Positions 50,314-59,741 of a stretch of 64,000 nucleotides of DNA are shown piece by piece. Origin of the DNA: AP-15 sp963781215 (GTDB lineage Bacteria; Pseudomonadota; Alphaproteobacteria; ATCC43930; CGMCC-115725). The stretch's first letter is position 1, and each line of letters begins with the position of its first letter. The DNA lies in assembly GCA_963781215.1 (NCBI GenBank), contig CAWAFE010000038.1, positions 62,001 through 126,000 on the forward strand, given 5' to 3'. The position numbers were made by a program, and so were the translations under genes. Below the pieces are notes generated by a model. It was not told where the DNA came from. It did no database searches and saw only the letters and a list, made by a program, of their open reading frames with translations.

Positions 50314-52824
50314 CTATTGCACCGGGCACGGTTTCGCGTTCCAAATCTCGGCCGCGTATTGGGCAATAGTGCGATCGCTCGAAAATTTTCCTGAGCCGCC
50401 GATGTTCAAGATCGCTTTACGCGCCCAAGCCTCCCCGTCGGCATACAGCTCGCAGAGCCGCCGATCCGCATCGAGATAGGATTTGAGGTCCGCCAGATGC
50501 ATGTAGTGGTCGCCGTGTGCAAGCAGAGCGTCATGAATAGGAGCAAAGATGCCGGGCTCATAGCGGCTAAAATAGTCGGATGAGATCATGTCTAATGCCG
50601 CCCGGGTTTCCGGCTCGTTGTGGTAATGCCAATATGGGTTATACCAGCTGCGACTATCGGCGACCTGTTGCGCGCTGAGACCAAACAGAAAGAAATTCTC
50701 CTCCCCGGCTTCTTCCGCCATTTCAATCGTCGCCCCGTCGCGCGTTCCGATGGTCAGCGCTCCGTTCATCATAAACTTCATGTTGCTCGTCCCGCTGGCC
50801 TCGTACCCCGCGGTCGAGATCTGGTTGGAGACGTCGGATGCGGGGATCAGCCGCTCCGCAAGCGAAACGTTGTAGTCGGGCAGAAACACCACTTTGAGAC
50901 GTCCACGCGTCACCGGATCCCCGTCAATGGTCCCCGCCAGGTTATTGATAAATTTTATGATCAGCTTGGCTAGGTGGTAAGCGGGCGCCGCCTTACCGGC
51001 GAAAAAGAACGTCCGCGGCGGCATTTCCAGGCCTGGATTTTCGCGCAGTCGATTGTAGAGAACGATGATGCGCAGCGCATTCAGCAATTGTCGCTTGTAC
51101 TCGTGGATGCGTTTGATTTGGCAGTCGAAGATGGTGCCCGGATCGACTATCTGGCCCGAAGTAGATCTGAGCCAATCGGCAAAGCGCGATCTGGCTTGAT
51201 GCGCAGCCTTGTGAAACGCATCGCGAGAGGCTTTGTCGTCGGCAAGGGGCTTGAGCCTGGTCAACTGGCTGAGGTCAGTCTTCCAACCATCGCCGATCGC
51301 CTCGGTGATCACTCCGGCGAGATCCGGGTTGGCCAACAGCAGCCAGCGTCGCGGGGTGACGCCATTGGTTTTGTTGTTGAAACGCTCCGGAAACATCTCG
51401 GCCAAGTCTTTGACCGTCGTCTTGCGCAGTAGCTCGGAATGGATTGCGGCCACACCATTCGTGCTGTGCGAGCCGACAATTGCCAAGTTCGCCATCCGAA
51501 CCTTGTCTTCCGGCCCCTCCTCAATCAGGCTGAGGCGTTCGATGCGCCCTTCGTCGCCCGGATACCGGCCTCGGGCATCGTCGAGGAAGCGGCGATTGAT
51601 CTCGAAAATGATTTCCAATTGGCGCGGCAGCAACTGTTCGAAATAATGCAGGGGCCATCTCTCGAGCGCTTCCGGCAACAGCGTATGATTAGTGTAGGCC
51701 AAAGTCTGCCGTGTAATTTCCCAGGCTTCGTCCCAGCCGAGATGCGCGTCATCCAGCAGAATCCGCATCAGTTCCGGGACCGCCAGGGTCGGGTGAGTGT
51801 CGTTTAGCTGGATCGCGGCCTTCTCGGAAAGCAAATGCCAATCCCCATTGCGGCGATGGAAGCGGCGCACGAGATCGGCGAGCGAACAGGCGACCAAAAA
51901 ATATTCCTGCACAAACCGTAGCGCCTGCCCGACCACGGTGCTGTCGTTGGGATATAGTACCCGCGTCAGGGTGTTAGCCGCTAGGCTGCCGACCAAAGCT
52001 CCGACAAAATCGCCGCTGCTGAATTCCTGAAAATCGAAATAGTCGTGCGAGGCGGCGGACCACAAACGCAGCGTGTTTATGGTCTCGCCGCCATACCCGA
52101 CAACGGGGCGGTCATACGGGACGCCGATCACGGTAGAGGCTCGGCCCGGGACGATCTCCAGATGTCCGCGCTGCATCTCAAAGGAAGAGCCGAGCTTGAT
52201 TTCCACCGTTTCCTTTGGGCGAGCAACTTCCCAAGGGTCATCGCGGCGCAGCCAGTTGTCCGGATGTTCGCGCTGCCAGCCATCCTCGATCGATTGACGA
52301 AACATGCCGTATTCGTAGCGCAGCCCGTAGCCCATCGCCGGCAATTGCATCGTCGCCATCGAGTCGAGAAAGCACGCGGCTAGCCGTCCTAATCCGCCAT
52401 TGCCGAGCCCGGCATCGGGCTCTTCCTCAAGCAGACCGAGCCAGTCGAGATGCCTTTGCTGGGCAGCCCGATGCACAAAAGGATCGAGCAGCATATTGGT
52501 GACGTTGTTGGCCAAGGAGCGCCCGACCAGAAACTCCATCGACAGATAGTAGATGCGTTTCGGATTGAGGCGATTGTAAGTGCGTTCGGTCCTGACCCAG
52601 CGTTGCGACAGCACGTCTCTGACCGATCGTGCCGCGGCCTCAAAGCGTTCGCGTGCGCCGGCCGCAAGTGGATCGACGACATCGTCGAACAGCAGGTGGC
52701 GCTCGAAAAGCGCGTCCTGGCTCCCGGAGAACTGGATAGGACCGCAGCCATATTGATCGAGAAGATTTGCCGCCGCCTCGGCTTCCGCTTGCCGTGGCAG
52801 AATGGCCACCTTACCCTCGCTCAT
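50314..52824 (-). CDS. glgP: Glycogen phosphorylase
   Basis: An 836-residue intact alpha-glucan phosphorylase releasing glucose 1-phosphate from glycogen or maltodextrin. Hallmarks are KRIYYLSMEFLVGRSLANNV, DAGLGNGGLGRLAACFLDSM, the region NGVTPRRWLLLANPDL, IKRIHEYKRQLLNAL, and the PLP-Lys site EASGTSNMKFMMNGALTIGT. ATG 52824 is preferred over TTG 52851 because GGGAGAGG precedes it. It leads the glgP-pgm pair, and a short frame with a good ribosome site lies just upstream. Confidence 0.95.
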   Translation of the reverse strand: MSEGKVAILPRQAEAEAAANLLDQYGCGPIQFSGSQDALFERHLLFDDVVDPLAAGARERFEAAARSVRDVLSQRWVRTERTYNRLNPKRIYYLSMEFLVGRSLANNVTNMLLDPFVHRAAQQRHLDWLGLLEEEPDAGLGNGGLGRLAACFLDSMATMQLPAMGYGLRYEYGMFRQSIEDGWQREHPDNWLRRDDPWEVARPKETVEIKLGSSFEMQRGHLEIVPGRASTVIGVPYDRPVVGYGGETINTLRLWSAASHDYFDFQEFSSGDFVGALVGSLAANTLTRVLYPNDSTVVGQALRFVQEYFLVACSLADLVRRFHRRNGDWHLLSEKAAIQLNDTHPTLAVPELMRILLDDAHLGWDEAWEITRQTLAYTNHTLLPEALERWPLHYFEQLLPRQLEIIFEINRRFLDDARGRYPGDEGRIERLSLIEEGPEDKVRMANLAIVGSHSTNGVAAIHSELLRKTTVKDLAEMFPERFNNKTNGVTPRRWLLLANPDLAGVITEAIGDGWKTDLSQLTRLKPLADDKASRDAFHKAAHQARSRFADWLRSTSGQIVDPGTIFDCQIKRIHEYKRQLLNALRIIVLYNRLRENPGLEMPPRTFFFAGKAAPAYHLAKLIIKFINNLAGTIDGDPVTRGRLKVVFLPDYNVSLAERLIPASDVSNQISTAGYEASGTSNMKFMMNGALTIGTRDGATIEMAEEAGEENFFLFGLSAQQVADSRSWYNPYWHYHNEPETRAALDMISSDYFSRYEPGIFAPIHDALLAHGDHYMHLADLKSYLDADRRLCELYADGEAWARKAILNIGGSGKFSSDRTIAQYAAEIWNAKPCPVQ

Positions 52825-52860
52825 TGCCCTCTCCCACACATCGTCCGTCAAATTGTAAAT

Positions 52861-52938
52861 TTACTTCTGCGCTGTGACGGTTACGTGATGGCTTTCGTGC
52901 GACGGCCGCGACGCCTCCAAATGGTTGGATCCGCTCAT
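52861..52938 (-). CDS. Possible 25-residue leader peptide before glgP
   Basis: A short frame (MSGSNHLEASRPSHES, then HHVTVTAQK) preceded by AAGGAGAATCGACG, a strong ribosome site at good spacing, and ending 36 bp before the glgP ATG. It is His/Ser-rich. It could be a leader peptide or a small protein. A longer frame in the same phase starts at 53181 (106 residues) but lacks a comparable ribosome site. No family is recognised for either. Confidence 0.35.
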   Translation of the reverse strand: MSGSNHLEASRPSHESHHVTVTAQK

Positions 52939-53321
52939 CGTCGATTCTCCTTGCTGCAGCCGGCGCAACGTCACCTTCGAGTTTGGCACGTCCTTATAGG
53001 CGATTTTGCTCGGCGCGTGGGTCAGGATGTTGAGCCGCGCCCGCCGCTTGCTGTCGAAGCGGGCGAGTACCAAGTCGCCCAGGCGGTATCGGTTGCCTTG
53101 AACATCTCGTCGCGCGCAGGCGAGCAATCGTACCAACCGGAACCGCTCTGCCGGCATGCAAAAATGCGTTGTTACGGGCATAGCGGGGCGGCCGCTGCAC
53201 CATGGCTGTTCCGCTGTTGCCAGGCGCGCACCCCGTCAGTCACACGCTCGCAGAAGCTGTCCGGGCCGACGGCGGCTGGCGCGCCCGGGAAGGAGGACGA
53301 GCCGAAATCGGCATCTCGAAG

Positions 53322-53707
53322 TCAGGGGCGCGGGTCCGCGAGCTTCAGGGTCACCAGCCGGCCAACCGTTACGGCGAGGAAGAATTGCCCGGCTACCGCT
53401 TCCAGATTGGTCCAGCTCCGGGCGAACGGATCGACCGCGACGATGTCCCCGTAGCCCGTGGTGTTCAGCGTCGTCAGGCTGAAATACAAAAGGGTGGCGA
53501 CTTCCTCCGGGCCGGTCATCGGAGCAAGGAGATTGGCGAAGGCGCCGGGGCTCAGCTTCCAAATCAGGCCGTAAGTGGCGAGTCCCAGATACAGCACGAC
53601 CGCCCCTGAAGCCGGCTTGAGGTGATGCGGCCGGGAGCATAGACCGCGTGCGCCGCGACCCAGATCAATGCCGAGAAGGTGCACATCTCGCCGCCGCGGC
53701 GATGCAC
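53322..53707 (-). CDS. Ion-channel-like membrane protein, one frameshift
   Basis: A K+ channel-like protein of about 127 residues. It opens with a membrane segment (CTFSALIWVAAHAVYA), then GAVVLYLGLATYGLIWKLSP, a pore loop with the selectivity filter in FSLTTLNTTGYGDIVAVDP, and a final membrane helix (NLEAVAGQFFLAVTVGRLVT). A frame break near 53615, best explained by one lost base, divides the first and second segments. GTG 53707 or ATG 53686 is the start. It is the last gene of the DUF3141-ackA operon, and is the second channel of the window (see 38094-38420). Confidence 0.65.
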
Positions 53708-53734
53708 GCCGACACGCTCGTCCTGATCGGGCTG

Positions 53735-54208
53735 CTACTTCCAGGTGATGAAGAAGCCGATGTCGCCGGGCATCCCGCCGGGAAATTCGAGCACCTCGGC
53801 TTTCAGCCCAAATCCGAGCGGCTGGAGATGGTCGCGCCAGAATTCGTAGCCGTCCTTCGGCCGGCCCTGCAACGTCTCGACCCAGCCGGGCTCGGAATTG
53901 TTGATCGCCCGGCCGCGGTCGGTGCACAGGGCGTTCGGAAACCGATAGACCTGGACCTCGGTCTGGCCGCGCTCGGCGGCCCGGGCGACGAGCTGCATGA
54001 TGAGCGGCATCAGCTGGTCGGCGGTCCTGGCCGGCGGCTTGTGAAACTCCTCCATCACCGCCTTCTGCCGCTCTTGCTGCTCGCGCATATGGCGCAGCTC
54101 CTCGGCCGCCTTCGCCGCCTGCAGCTCGGCCATTCGGCGCTTGAGGTCGGCGGCGGAAAAAATGTTGGCGCCGGCCGGCGGCGCAGTACTGGGACTCTCG
54201 GGCGCCAT
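53735..54208 (-). CDS. Conserved hypothetical protein in the acetate kinase operon
   Basis: A 157-residue intact soluble protein. It has a Pro/Ala-rich start, a charged helical stretch likely to form a coiled coil (AADLKRRMAELQAAKAAEEL, then RHMREQQERQKAVMEEF), and a compact C-terminal domain (TEVQVYRFPNALCTDRGRAI ... LGFGLKAEVLEFPGG, FFITWK). The family is not recognised. It lies 24 bp after ackA and 27 bp before the channel gene, so it belongs to the operon. Confidence 0.65.
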   Translation of the reverse strand: MAPESPSTAPPAGANIFSAADLKRRMAELQAAKAAEELRHMREQQERQKAVMEEFHKPPARTADQLMPLIMQLVARAAERGQTEVQVYRFPNALCTDRGRAINNSEPGWVETLQGRPKDGYEFWRDHLQPLGFGLKAEVLEFPGGMPGDIGFFITWK

Positions 54209-54232
54209 TATCTTCCCTCCATTCTGCCTCGG

Positions 54233-55414
54233 TCAGCTCGCCGCCAGCACGCTCGTGTGCCGGGCGATCATCAAATTCTCGTCGGTTTTTATCACATATG
54301 CGGCCACACGACTGCCCGGCATGCTGATGCGTTCCCGGTGCTCGCGGTTTGCCGCCTCGTCCAGCTCTAACCCGAGCCAGGTGCAAGCCCGGCAGATGGC
54401 GCTGCGCACCGGTGCAGCGTTCTCCCCGACGCCAGCCGTAAACACCACGCCGTCGAGGCCGCCCATCGCCGCCGCCAGCGAGGCTATGTGGCGGGCGGTG
54501 CGGTAGCAGAACACTTCAACCGCAAAGCGCGCATGCGGCTCGCCACTGGCCAGAAGCTCGCGGAAATCCGACGACACACCTGACAGCCCGAGCATCCCCG
54601 AGCGGCGATAGAGGAGATCGACCAGCTCGTCCGCCGCCATGTGCTTCTGCTGAATGAGGTGGAGCACCACGCCGGGGTCGAGCTCCCCGCATCGGGTCCC
54701 CATCGGCAATCCGTCGAGTGCGGTAAACCCCATCGTCGTCGCGACTGATTTGCGCGCTCGTATGGCGCAAGCCGAGCAGCCATTGCCGAGATGCGCCACG
54801 ACCACGCGGCCCTCGGCGATGTCGGGTGCCCAATTCGGCAATACCGAGGCGATGTATTCGTAGGAAAGGCCGTGAAAGCCGTAGCGCCTCACCCCCTCCT
54901 CGTAAAGCGCGTAGGGTAGCGCGAAGGCCTGCTCGACCTCCGGCGCGGTGCGGTGAAAGGCGGTGTCGAAGCAGGCGACCTGGGGCAGTTCTGGGTCGAG
55001 GCGCCACGCCACCTCGATCGGCGCCAGATTGTGCGGCTCGTGCAAGGGGGCGAGCGGCACCAGCGCCTTCAATTCGGCCAGCAATTCGGGGGTCGCGCGA
55101 GCCGGCCGCGAGTGACGAATCCCGCCGTGGACTACACGGTGGCCGAGCGCGGCGAGCTGCCGGCCGCCGAGCCTCTCCCTCACCCACGGCAAAATCGCCG
55201 GCAGCACCTCGCTTGGCGTCGAAGGAGGTGTCGTGCCGAGATGGGGGGGTGCGATCGCTTCGCCGTCGGGCCCCGCGGCGCTCGCTCGAGGATGGACCCC
55301 GATGCCGTCCACTTGTCCGGCCAGCAACCGGTTCTCGCCCTCGTAAATGCTGAACTTCACCGACGAGGAGCCGGCGTTGATCACGCCCACCAGCGGCTCC
55401 GCTGCCGTCTTCAT
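54233..55414 (-). CDS. ackA: Acetate kinase
   Basis: A 393-residue intact acetate kinase, moving phosphate from acetyl phosphate to ADP. It has the N-terminal signature VGVINAGSSSVKFSIY, LGHRVVHGGIRHSRP, CFDTAFHRTAPEVEQAFALP, RRYGFHGLSYEYI, VVAHLGNGCSACAIRARKSV, and the second signature MGFTALDGLPMGTRCGELDP. GAGGGA precedes ATG 55414. It stands 10 bp after the FabI-like gene and downstream of phosphate acetyltransferase, so the pair can run acetyl-CoA to acetate with ATP gain. Confidence 0.95.
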   Translation of the reverse strand: MKTAAEPLVGVINAGSSSVKFSIYEGENRLLAGQVDGIGVHPRASAAGPDGEAIAPPHLGTTPPSTPSEVLPAILPWVRERLGGRQLAALGHRVVHGGIRHSRPARATPELLAELKALVPLAPLHEPHNLAPIEVAWRLDPELPQVACFDTAFHRTAPEVEQAFALPYALYEEGVRRYGFHGLSYEYIASVLPNWAPDIAEGRVVVAHLGNGCSACAIRARKSVATTMGFTALDGLPMGTRCGELDPGVVLHLIQQKHMAADELVDLLYRRSGMLGLSGVSSDFRELLASGEPHARFAVEVFCYRTARHIASLAAAMGGLDGVVFTAGVGENAAPVRSAICRACTWLGLELDEAANREHRERISMPGSRVAAYVIKTDENLMIARHTSVLAAS

Positions 55415-55424
55415 GCTGCGTCCC

Positions 55425-56210
55425 TCAGCCGAGAATGTGATAGCCGCCGTCGATATAGATCGTGTCGCCGGTCATCGCACCGGCATACGGACTGGCGAGG
55501 AACACACAGGCGGCGCCAACTTCCTCGATCGTTACCAGTCGTCTCGCCGGCGCACGCTCCGCAACCCGTTCCATCAATGCGTCGAAATCCGGAATGCCAG
55601 AGGCGGCGCGGGTAGCGAGCGGTCCCGGGCTGATCGCGTGGACGCGAATGCCCTTGGGGCCAAGCTCCGCCGCCAGGTAGCGCACCGCAAACTCCAGCGC
55701 TGCTTTCACCGGACCCATGATCCCGTAATTCTCGATAACCTCGTTGGCGCCATGATAGCTCATCGCGAAGATCGTGCCGCCGCCGGTCATCAGGCTCTCC
55801 GCGCGGCGGGTCAAGTCAAGCATAGACCAGCACGACACCTCCATCGCGGTCAGGAAGCCATCGCGCGGACAGTCGGTAACCCGCCCAGCCAGGGCCTCTC
55901 GCGGCGCAAAGGCAATCGAGTGGACGAGAATGTCGAGGCGTCCCCACTTCGCCGCGATCGCCTCGAACAGCGCATCCATCTGCGCCGGGTTGCGGACTTC
56001 CAACGGCAGCAGGAGAGGCGCCCCGACCGCCCGAGCCAGCGGCTCGACATGAGGCCGGGCCCTGTCGTTGAGATAGGTCATCGCGATCTCGGCGCCGGCC
56101 TGGCGCATCGCCTGGGCGCATCCCCAGGCGATCGATCTGTCGTTGGCGACACCGACGACGAGCGCCTTTCGATCCTTAAGGATCGAGGAACAAATCAATT
56201 CCGCCGGCAT
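55425..56210 (-). CDS. fabI: Enoyl-ACP reductase FabI-like protein
   Basis: A 261-residue short-chain dehydrogenase of the FabI branch. It has the divergent cofactor motif ALVVGVANDRSIAWGCAQAM typical of FabI, LVHSIAFAPREALAG, the catalytic Tyr-x6-Lys in NYGIMGPVKAALEFAVRYLA, and GIRVHAISPGPLATRAASGI. AAAGGGGGTGG precedes ATG 56210. Its position between phosphate acetyltransferase and acetate kinase is odd for a housekeeping fatty-acid gene, so a specialised paralogue acting on an enoyl thioester under low oxygen is possible. Confidence 0.85.
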   Translation of the reverse strand: MPAELICSSILKDRKALVVGVANDRSIAWGCAQAMRQAGAEIAMTYLNDRARPHVEPLARAVGAPLLLPLEVRNPAQMDALFEAIAAKWGRLDILVHSIAFAPREALAGRVTDCPRDGFLTAMEVSCWSMLDLTRRAESLMTGGGTIFAMSYHGANEVIENYGIMGPVKAALEFAVRYLAAELGPKGIRVHAISPGPLATRAASGIPDFDALMERVAERAPARRLVTIEEVGAACVFLASPYAGAMTGDTIYIDGGYHILG

Positions 56211-56224
56211 CAAAGCCACCCCCT

Positions 56225-57178
56225 TTAGCGGATCGCAGCCGCCGCGCTCTTGCGGCGAGCGTCGGCGACGAGGCTCGCGACGGCGCATGACGCAAGCCGG
56301 GTAACGACGCTGTCGGCGCGGCTGGTCAGGATGATCGGCACGCGAGCTCCGAGGACGATGCCGGCGGCAGCCGCGCCGGCGAGAAAGGAAAGGCTCTTGG
56401 CCAGCATGTTGCCGGCTTCGAGATCCGGCACTACCAGCACGTTTGCCCGCCCAGCTACCGGCGAGACGATGTGCTTGATCGCCGCCGCCTCCACGTTGAT
56501 CGCATTGTCGAGCGCCAGTGGGCCGTCGAGGATCCCGCCGGTTATCTGGCCGCGTTCGGCCATCTTGCACAGTGCGGCAGCCTCGATCGTCGACGGGACT
56601 GCCGGATTAACCGTTTCCATTGCCGACAAGATTGCCACCCGCACCTCCGGAAAGCCCAACGCGCGACCGAGATCGATGGCGTTCTGGACAATATCGACCT
56701 TGTCGGCGAGGCTCGGCGTGATGTTGACCGCGGCATCGGTGATAATCAGCGGATCCTTGTGGCCGGGAACATCCATCACAAAGCAATGGCTGATGCGCCG
56801 CGCGGTACGGATACCGCTGTCGCGCGCGACCACGGCGCCCATCAGCTCATCGGTATGCAGGCTGCCCTTCATCAGCGCCTCAGCCTTTCCTTGCCGAACG
56901 AGTGCGACCGCCTTTGCCGCGGAATCATGGCTGTGCGCCAATTCCTCGAGCGGGAAATTGGATATGTCGGCTTGGGCTTGATGGGCGGCATCGCGCACGC
57001 GGGCCGGCGGTCCGACCAGGATCGGTGCTATCAGCCCCAATTTGGCCGCCTCGACGACACCCTCGATCGAGATTTGGTCGCAGGGATGTGCAACCGCCGT
57101 TATCACCGGCGGCAGGTGCTGCGCCGCTCGCACCAGTCGGTCATATCGTTCGCGGGGCCTATTGGCCTGGGTTTCCAT
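56225..57178 (-). CDS. Phosphate acetyl/butyryltransferase
   Basis: A 317-residue intact Pta/Ptb-family enzyme that swaps CoA for phosphate on a short acyl group. Landmarks are PPVITAVAHPCDQISIEGVV, KLGLIAPILVGPPARVRD, GKAEALMKGSLHTDELMGAV, and RANVLVVPDLEAGNMLAKSL near the end. It is the short type without the N-terminal regulatory region of long Pta. Some relatives are annotated as fused to an enoyl-CoA hydratase domain, which is absent here. Acetyl-CoA is the likely substrate because ackA lies two genes away, though butyryl-CoA cannot be excluded. Confidence 0.88.
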   Translation of the reverse strand: METQANRPRERYDRLVRAAQHLPPVITAVAHPCDQISIEGVVEAAKLGLIAPILVGPPARVRDAAHQAQADISNFPLEELAHSHDSAAKAVALVRQGKAEALMKGSLHTDELMGAVVARDSGIRTARRISHCFVMDVPGHKDPLIITDAAVNITPSLADKVDIVQNAIDLGRALGFPEVRVAILSAMETVNPAVPSTIEAAALCKMAERGQITGGILDGPLALDNAINVEAAAIKHIVSPVAGRANVLVVPDLEAGNMLAKSLSFLAGAAAAGIVLGARVPIILTSRADSVVTRLASCAVASLVADARRKSAAAAIR

Positions 57179-57195
57179 CGCCCGCCCTCACCGGT

Positions 57196-59415
57196 TCAGG
57201 CCGCCTTATCTCGACCGATCTCGGGTGGCGGACCCTCGAACATCGCCTCGATGCGTTCGAGCCGCCGATGACCCTCGTCGGGAAGGGCTCCACGCGCCGC
57301 GAGCACCCGACGCACCAATGTCAGCGCCTCCTGGCATTCCCGGCGATTGCCGGGCAACAGCTTGGGAAGCGCCGCAATCGCCCGCTCCATGTCCAAGAGC
57401 AGGATCAGGTATTGCTCCTTCACGATCTCCTTGAACCGGGCGAGCCCGATGCGTTTGGCGGCCGGCAGCTCGGCGCCGATTTGCTTCAAGGCGGCAAATC
57501 CGCGCTCGTCGACCTTCCCTTCGGGAAGGCGCACATAGATCAGCGACCGCACCGCCGCCTCGATCAGACCGCCCTGATCGATACGCTCCTCGAGCTGTGC
57601 GGCCGCCTGCTTGGCGGCAGCTTCGCGCGCGATATCGCGCCCGACATGGCGGCTCACAGAGGTTTCGTCGGCGCGCAGTCCGACCATCGCCTGGAGCATC
57701 GCGGAGCCGTAGGTGTTGAAGAAAAATGCCTCCGCCGCGGCGTCTCGCGCCTTGCCCCACATTTCGAGCCCGCCCGAAATCATGTCCGACACCATGCGCT
57801 CGTAAGCGAGAAACGGATTATCCGGGCGCGTCGGGCGCCGATTTTCGCGCACCGTTTCGGCCCAATCGGCGACCGGCCGCATCAACGGGTTCGAATCGGC
57901 AAACATCTCGAAGCGAAGGCGGTTTGGATGACTGCGCCGCGTCAACTCGGCGCTAGTTTCCGTCGACGTCGCGCGCACCGCCGGCCGCATCAATGTCGCA
58001 TAAAGACCCTGGTTGATTTCGGAAACCCGGGCAACAGCGGCAAAAGCGAGGTCGTCTTCGTGGCTGTTGCCGCCAAGCTTCCGGATGTCGTCGAGCGTGC
58101 GGGTCTCTAGAGCGAAAAGATAGTTGCCCCGCACCAGTTCCGGATTTTCGACATGCTCGTCCATACCCGTGATCACCGCCTCGTAGAGACCGGGTGGCAT
58201 CAAATCGATCATGTCCATCGACTGGGCAAACTCGCCATGCTCCTTCGTCGCGACTTTTCCCGATACGAAGATGCCGAGATGCCCGATGCTCTGATGCAGG
58301 CAGTAGACGATCGTTTGACCAGCCTTGACGATTTCCTCCTCGTGATCGTAGAGGTCGAGGATCCAATCCAAGGCCTGCTGCGGCGGCGTGATGTCGTCGC
58401 CCCACGAGCAGAACACGATGATCGGCGATTTGATATTGCGCAGATCGACCCGCAATCCATTGGAGCTATGCAGCTCTCCGGAGACGAGTTTATTGCCGAC
58501 GAAGAGCTGATCGGCAATCGACTGCATTTCCTCGGCATTTAGCAATACCGGGCTGCCCCACCATTTCTCGAATTCGAGAAAGCGCGGCGCCTCGCTGTCG
58601 ACTTTCGAATAGACGTTATAGATCTTCTTCCAATACGTGTTGTCGGGGTGCAGCGATTCGAAATTCGCAACCAGGTTGGCACCGTCGAAGATGCCGTTGC
58701 CGAGGTCACCTGCCAGCGAGGTCAGCCAGGTCCCACCCAACAGGCCGCCGAGGTAGCGCATCGGGTTCTTGCCGTGCACGCCGGCCCAATAGGAGAGTGG
58801 CGATCCGGCGAGCATGATGGGGCCGACTTTTTCCGGGTGAATCGCGGCCATCATCATGATCTGCCAGCCAGCCTGGCAGTTGCCGATCAGGCAAGGCTTG
58901 CCCTCGGCGGTCGGGTGGCTCACGACCACCTCCTGAACAAAGCGAGCCTCTGCCTCGCATACGTCTTCGATTGTCTGACCGGGCACCGGGTCGGGGAGAA
59001 AGCCGACGAAGTAGCAGGGATGGCCTGCCGCTAGCGCGACCCCGATCTCGCTGTCGTGCTTCATGCCGCCGATACCGGGGCCATGCCCGGCGCGCGGGTC
59101 AAAAACAATGAACGGCCGCTTGCTCGGGTCGATCGCGGCGCCTTTAGGTGGGACGATCCGCACCAATGCGTAATTAACCGGCCGCGACAGCGAGCGCCCA
59201 TCGAGCACCAGCTCGACCGCAAAACTCAGCACATTGGGCGCCTTGCGGGCATTGTGCTCAAGACAATTATTTCCACGCTGTCGTAATATATCGAGCAGCA
59301 AAATGGACCGTTGACTTGCGTCTATCCAATATTCGAGTAAATCGTTTGCCCATAACGATGGCGATGATCGATCCACATTCTTTTCTGCCGTCTTCAATTC
59401 AGAGCTCGTTGTCAT
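57196..59415 (-). CDS. DUF3141 protein, PhaC-like alpha/beta hydrolase
   Basis: A 739-residue intact protein, first in a six-gene operon. The N-terminal half has an alpha/beta-hydrolase core related to PHA synthases: nucleophile elbow CLIGNCQAGWQIMMMA with Cys180, an Asp in VFCSWGDDITPPQQ (about 340), and a His in HQSIGHLGIFVSG (about 379), matching the Cys-Asp-His triad order of PhaC. The C-terminal half is helical and specific to this family. ATG 59415 is the start. A perfect FNR/FixK box lies 112 bp upstream. It may act on polyhydroxyalkanoate or an acyl-CoA; no activity is established from sequence. Confidence 0.85.
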   Translation of the reverse strand: MTTSSELKTAEKNVDRSSPSLWANDLLEYWIDASQRSILLLDILRQRGNNCLEHNARKAPNVLSFAVELVLDGRSLSRPVNYALVRIVPPKGAAIDPSKRPFIVFDPRAGHGPGIGGMKHDSEIGVALAAGHPCYFVGFLPDPVPGQTIEDVCEAEARFVQEVVVSHPTAEGKPCLIGNCQAGWQIMMMAAIHPEKVGPIMLAGSPLSYWAGVHGKNPMRYLGGLLGGTWLTSLAGDLGNGIFDGANLVANFESLHPDNTYWKKIYNVYSKVDSEAPRFLEFEKWWGSPVLLNAEEMQSIADQLFVGNKLVSGELHSSNGLRVDLRNIKSPIIVFCSWGDDITPPQQALDWILDLYDHEEEIVKAGQTIVYCLHQSIGHLGIFVSGKVATKEHGEFAQSMDMIDLMPPGLYEAVITGMDEHVENPELVRGNYLFALETRTLDDIRKLGGNSHEDDLAFAAVARVSEINQGLYATLMRPAVRATSTETSAELTRRSHPNRLRFEMFADSNPLMRPVADWAETVRENRRPTRPDNPFLAYERMVSDMISGGLEMWGKARDAAAEAFFFNTYGSAMLQAMVGLRADETSVSRHVGRDIAREAAAKQAAAQLEERIDQGGLIEAAVRSLIYVRLPEGKVDERGFAALKQIGAELPAAKRIGLARFKEIVKEQYLILLLDMERAIAALPKLLPGNRRECQEALTLVRRVLAARGALPDEGHRRLERIEAMFEGPPPEIGRDKAA

Positions 59416-59741
59416 GTCAGCCTCGCAGCCGTTAGCCTGGGTCGATAAAGATCCCCATTTTATTTTACAGTTTTGTGAACTCGCCGCCTCGCTCGGAGGA
59501 GGCTGACGGATCGGCCGGAGCAGTCCTTGATCCAAATCAAGGAGGCGGTCAACCGAACAGGCGCTTGCTGCGGTGCAACATGGATCGCAGGCGATTATCG
59601 AGTCAAATGGATTCTTTGGCGCTTCCTGCTTTGCTCGATGGCGCGGCTCCAAGAGCCCCCTCGGAGCGATTCGGGCGTGGCACAGCGAACGACAGAGCAG
59701 GGTGATCGGCGCCGCTTCGCGACCGTGACCGAATAGGGGAA
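59416..59741. other. Intergenic region with the DUF3141 operon promoter
   Basis: These 326 bp lie between the operon start and the IS630-type transposase. They hold the FNR box at 59527-59540. No gene is supported. The right part may include the IS end, but I could not define a terminal inverted repeat. Confidence 0.5.
59527..59540. promoter_or_regulatory. Perfect FNR/FixK box upstream of the DUF3141-pta-fabI-ackA operon
   Basis: TTGAT-CCAA-ATCAA, an exact match to the FNR/FixK/Anr palindrome TTGAT-N4-ATCAA. It lies 112 bp upstream of the operon's first ATG on the minus strand. This spacing suits activation from about -40 with a leader of some 70 bp. The sequence is direct; binding is inferred. 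Confidence 0.75.

Noticed and set aside
52861..53181. A 106-residue protein upstream of glgP as a firm gene call
   Set aside because: The composition is mixed, no family is recognised and the start lacks a good ribosome site; only the short 3' frame has one.
57889..57905. GGGTTCGAATC, which resembles a tRNA T-arm
   Set aside because: It lies within the DUF3141 coding sequence and no acceptor, D or anticodon arm surrounds it.
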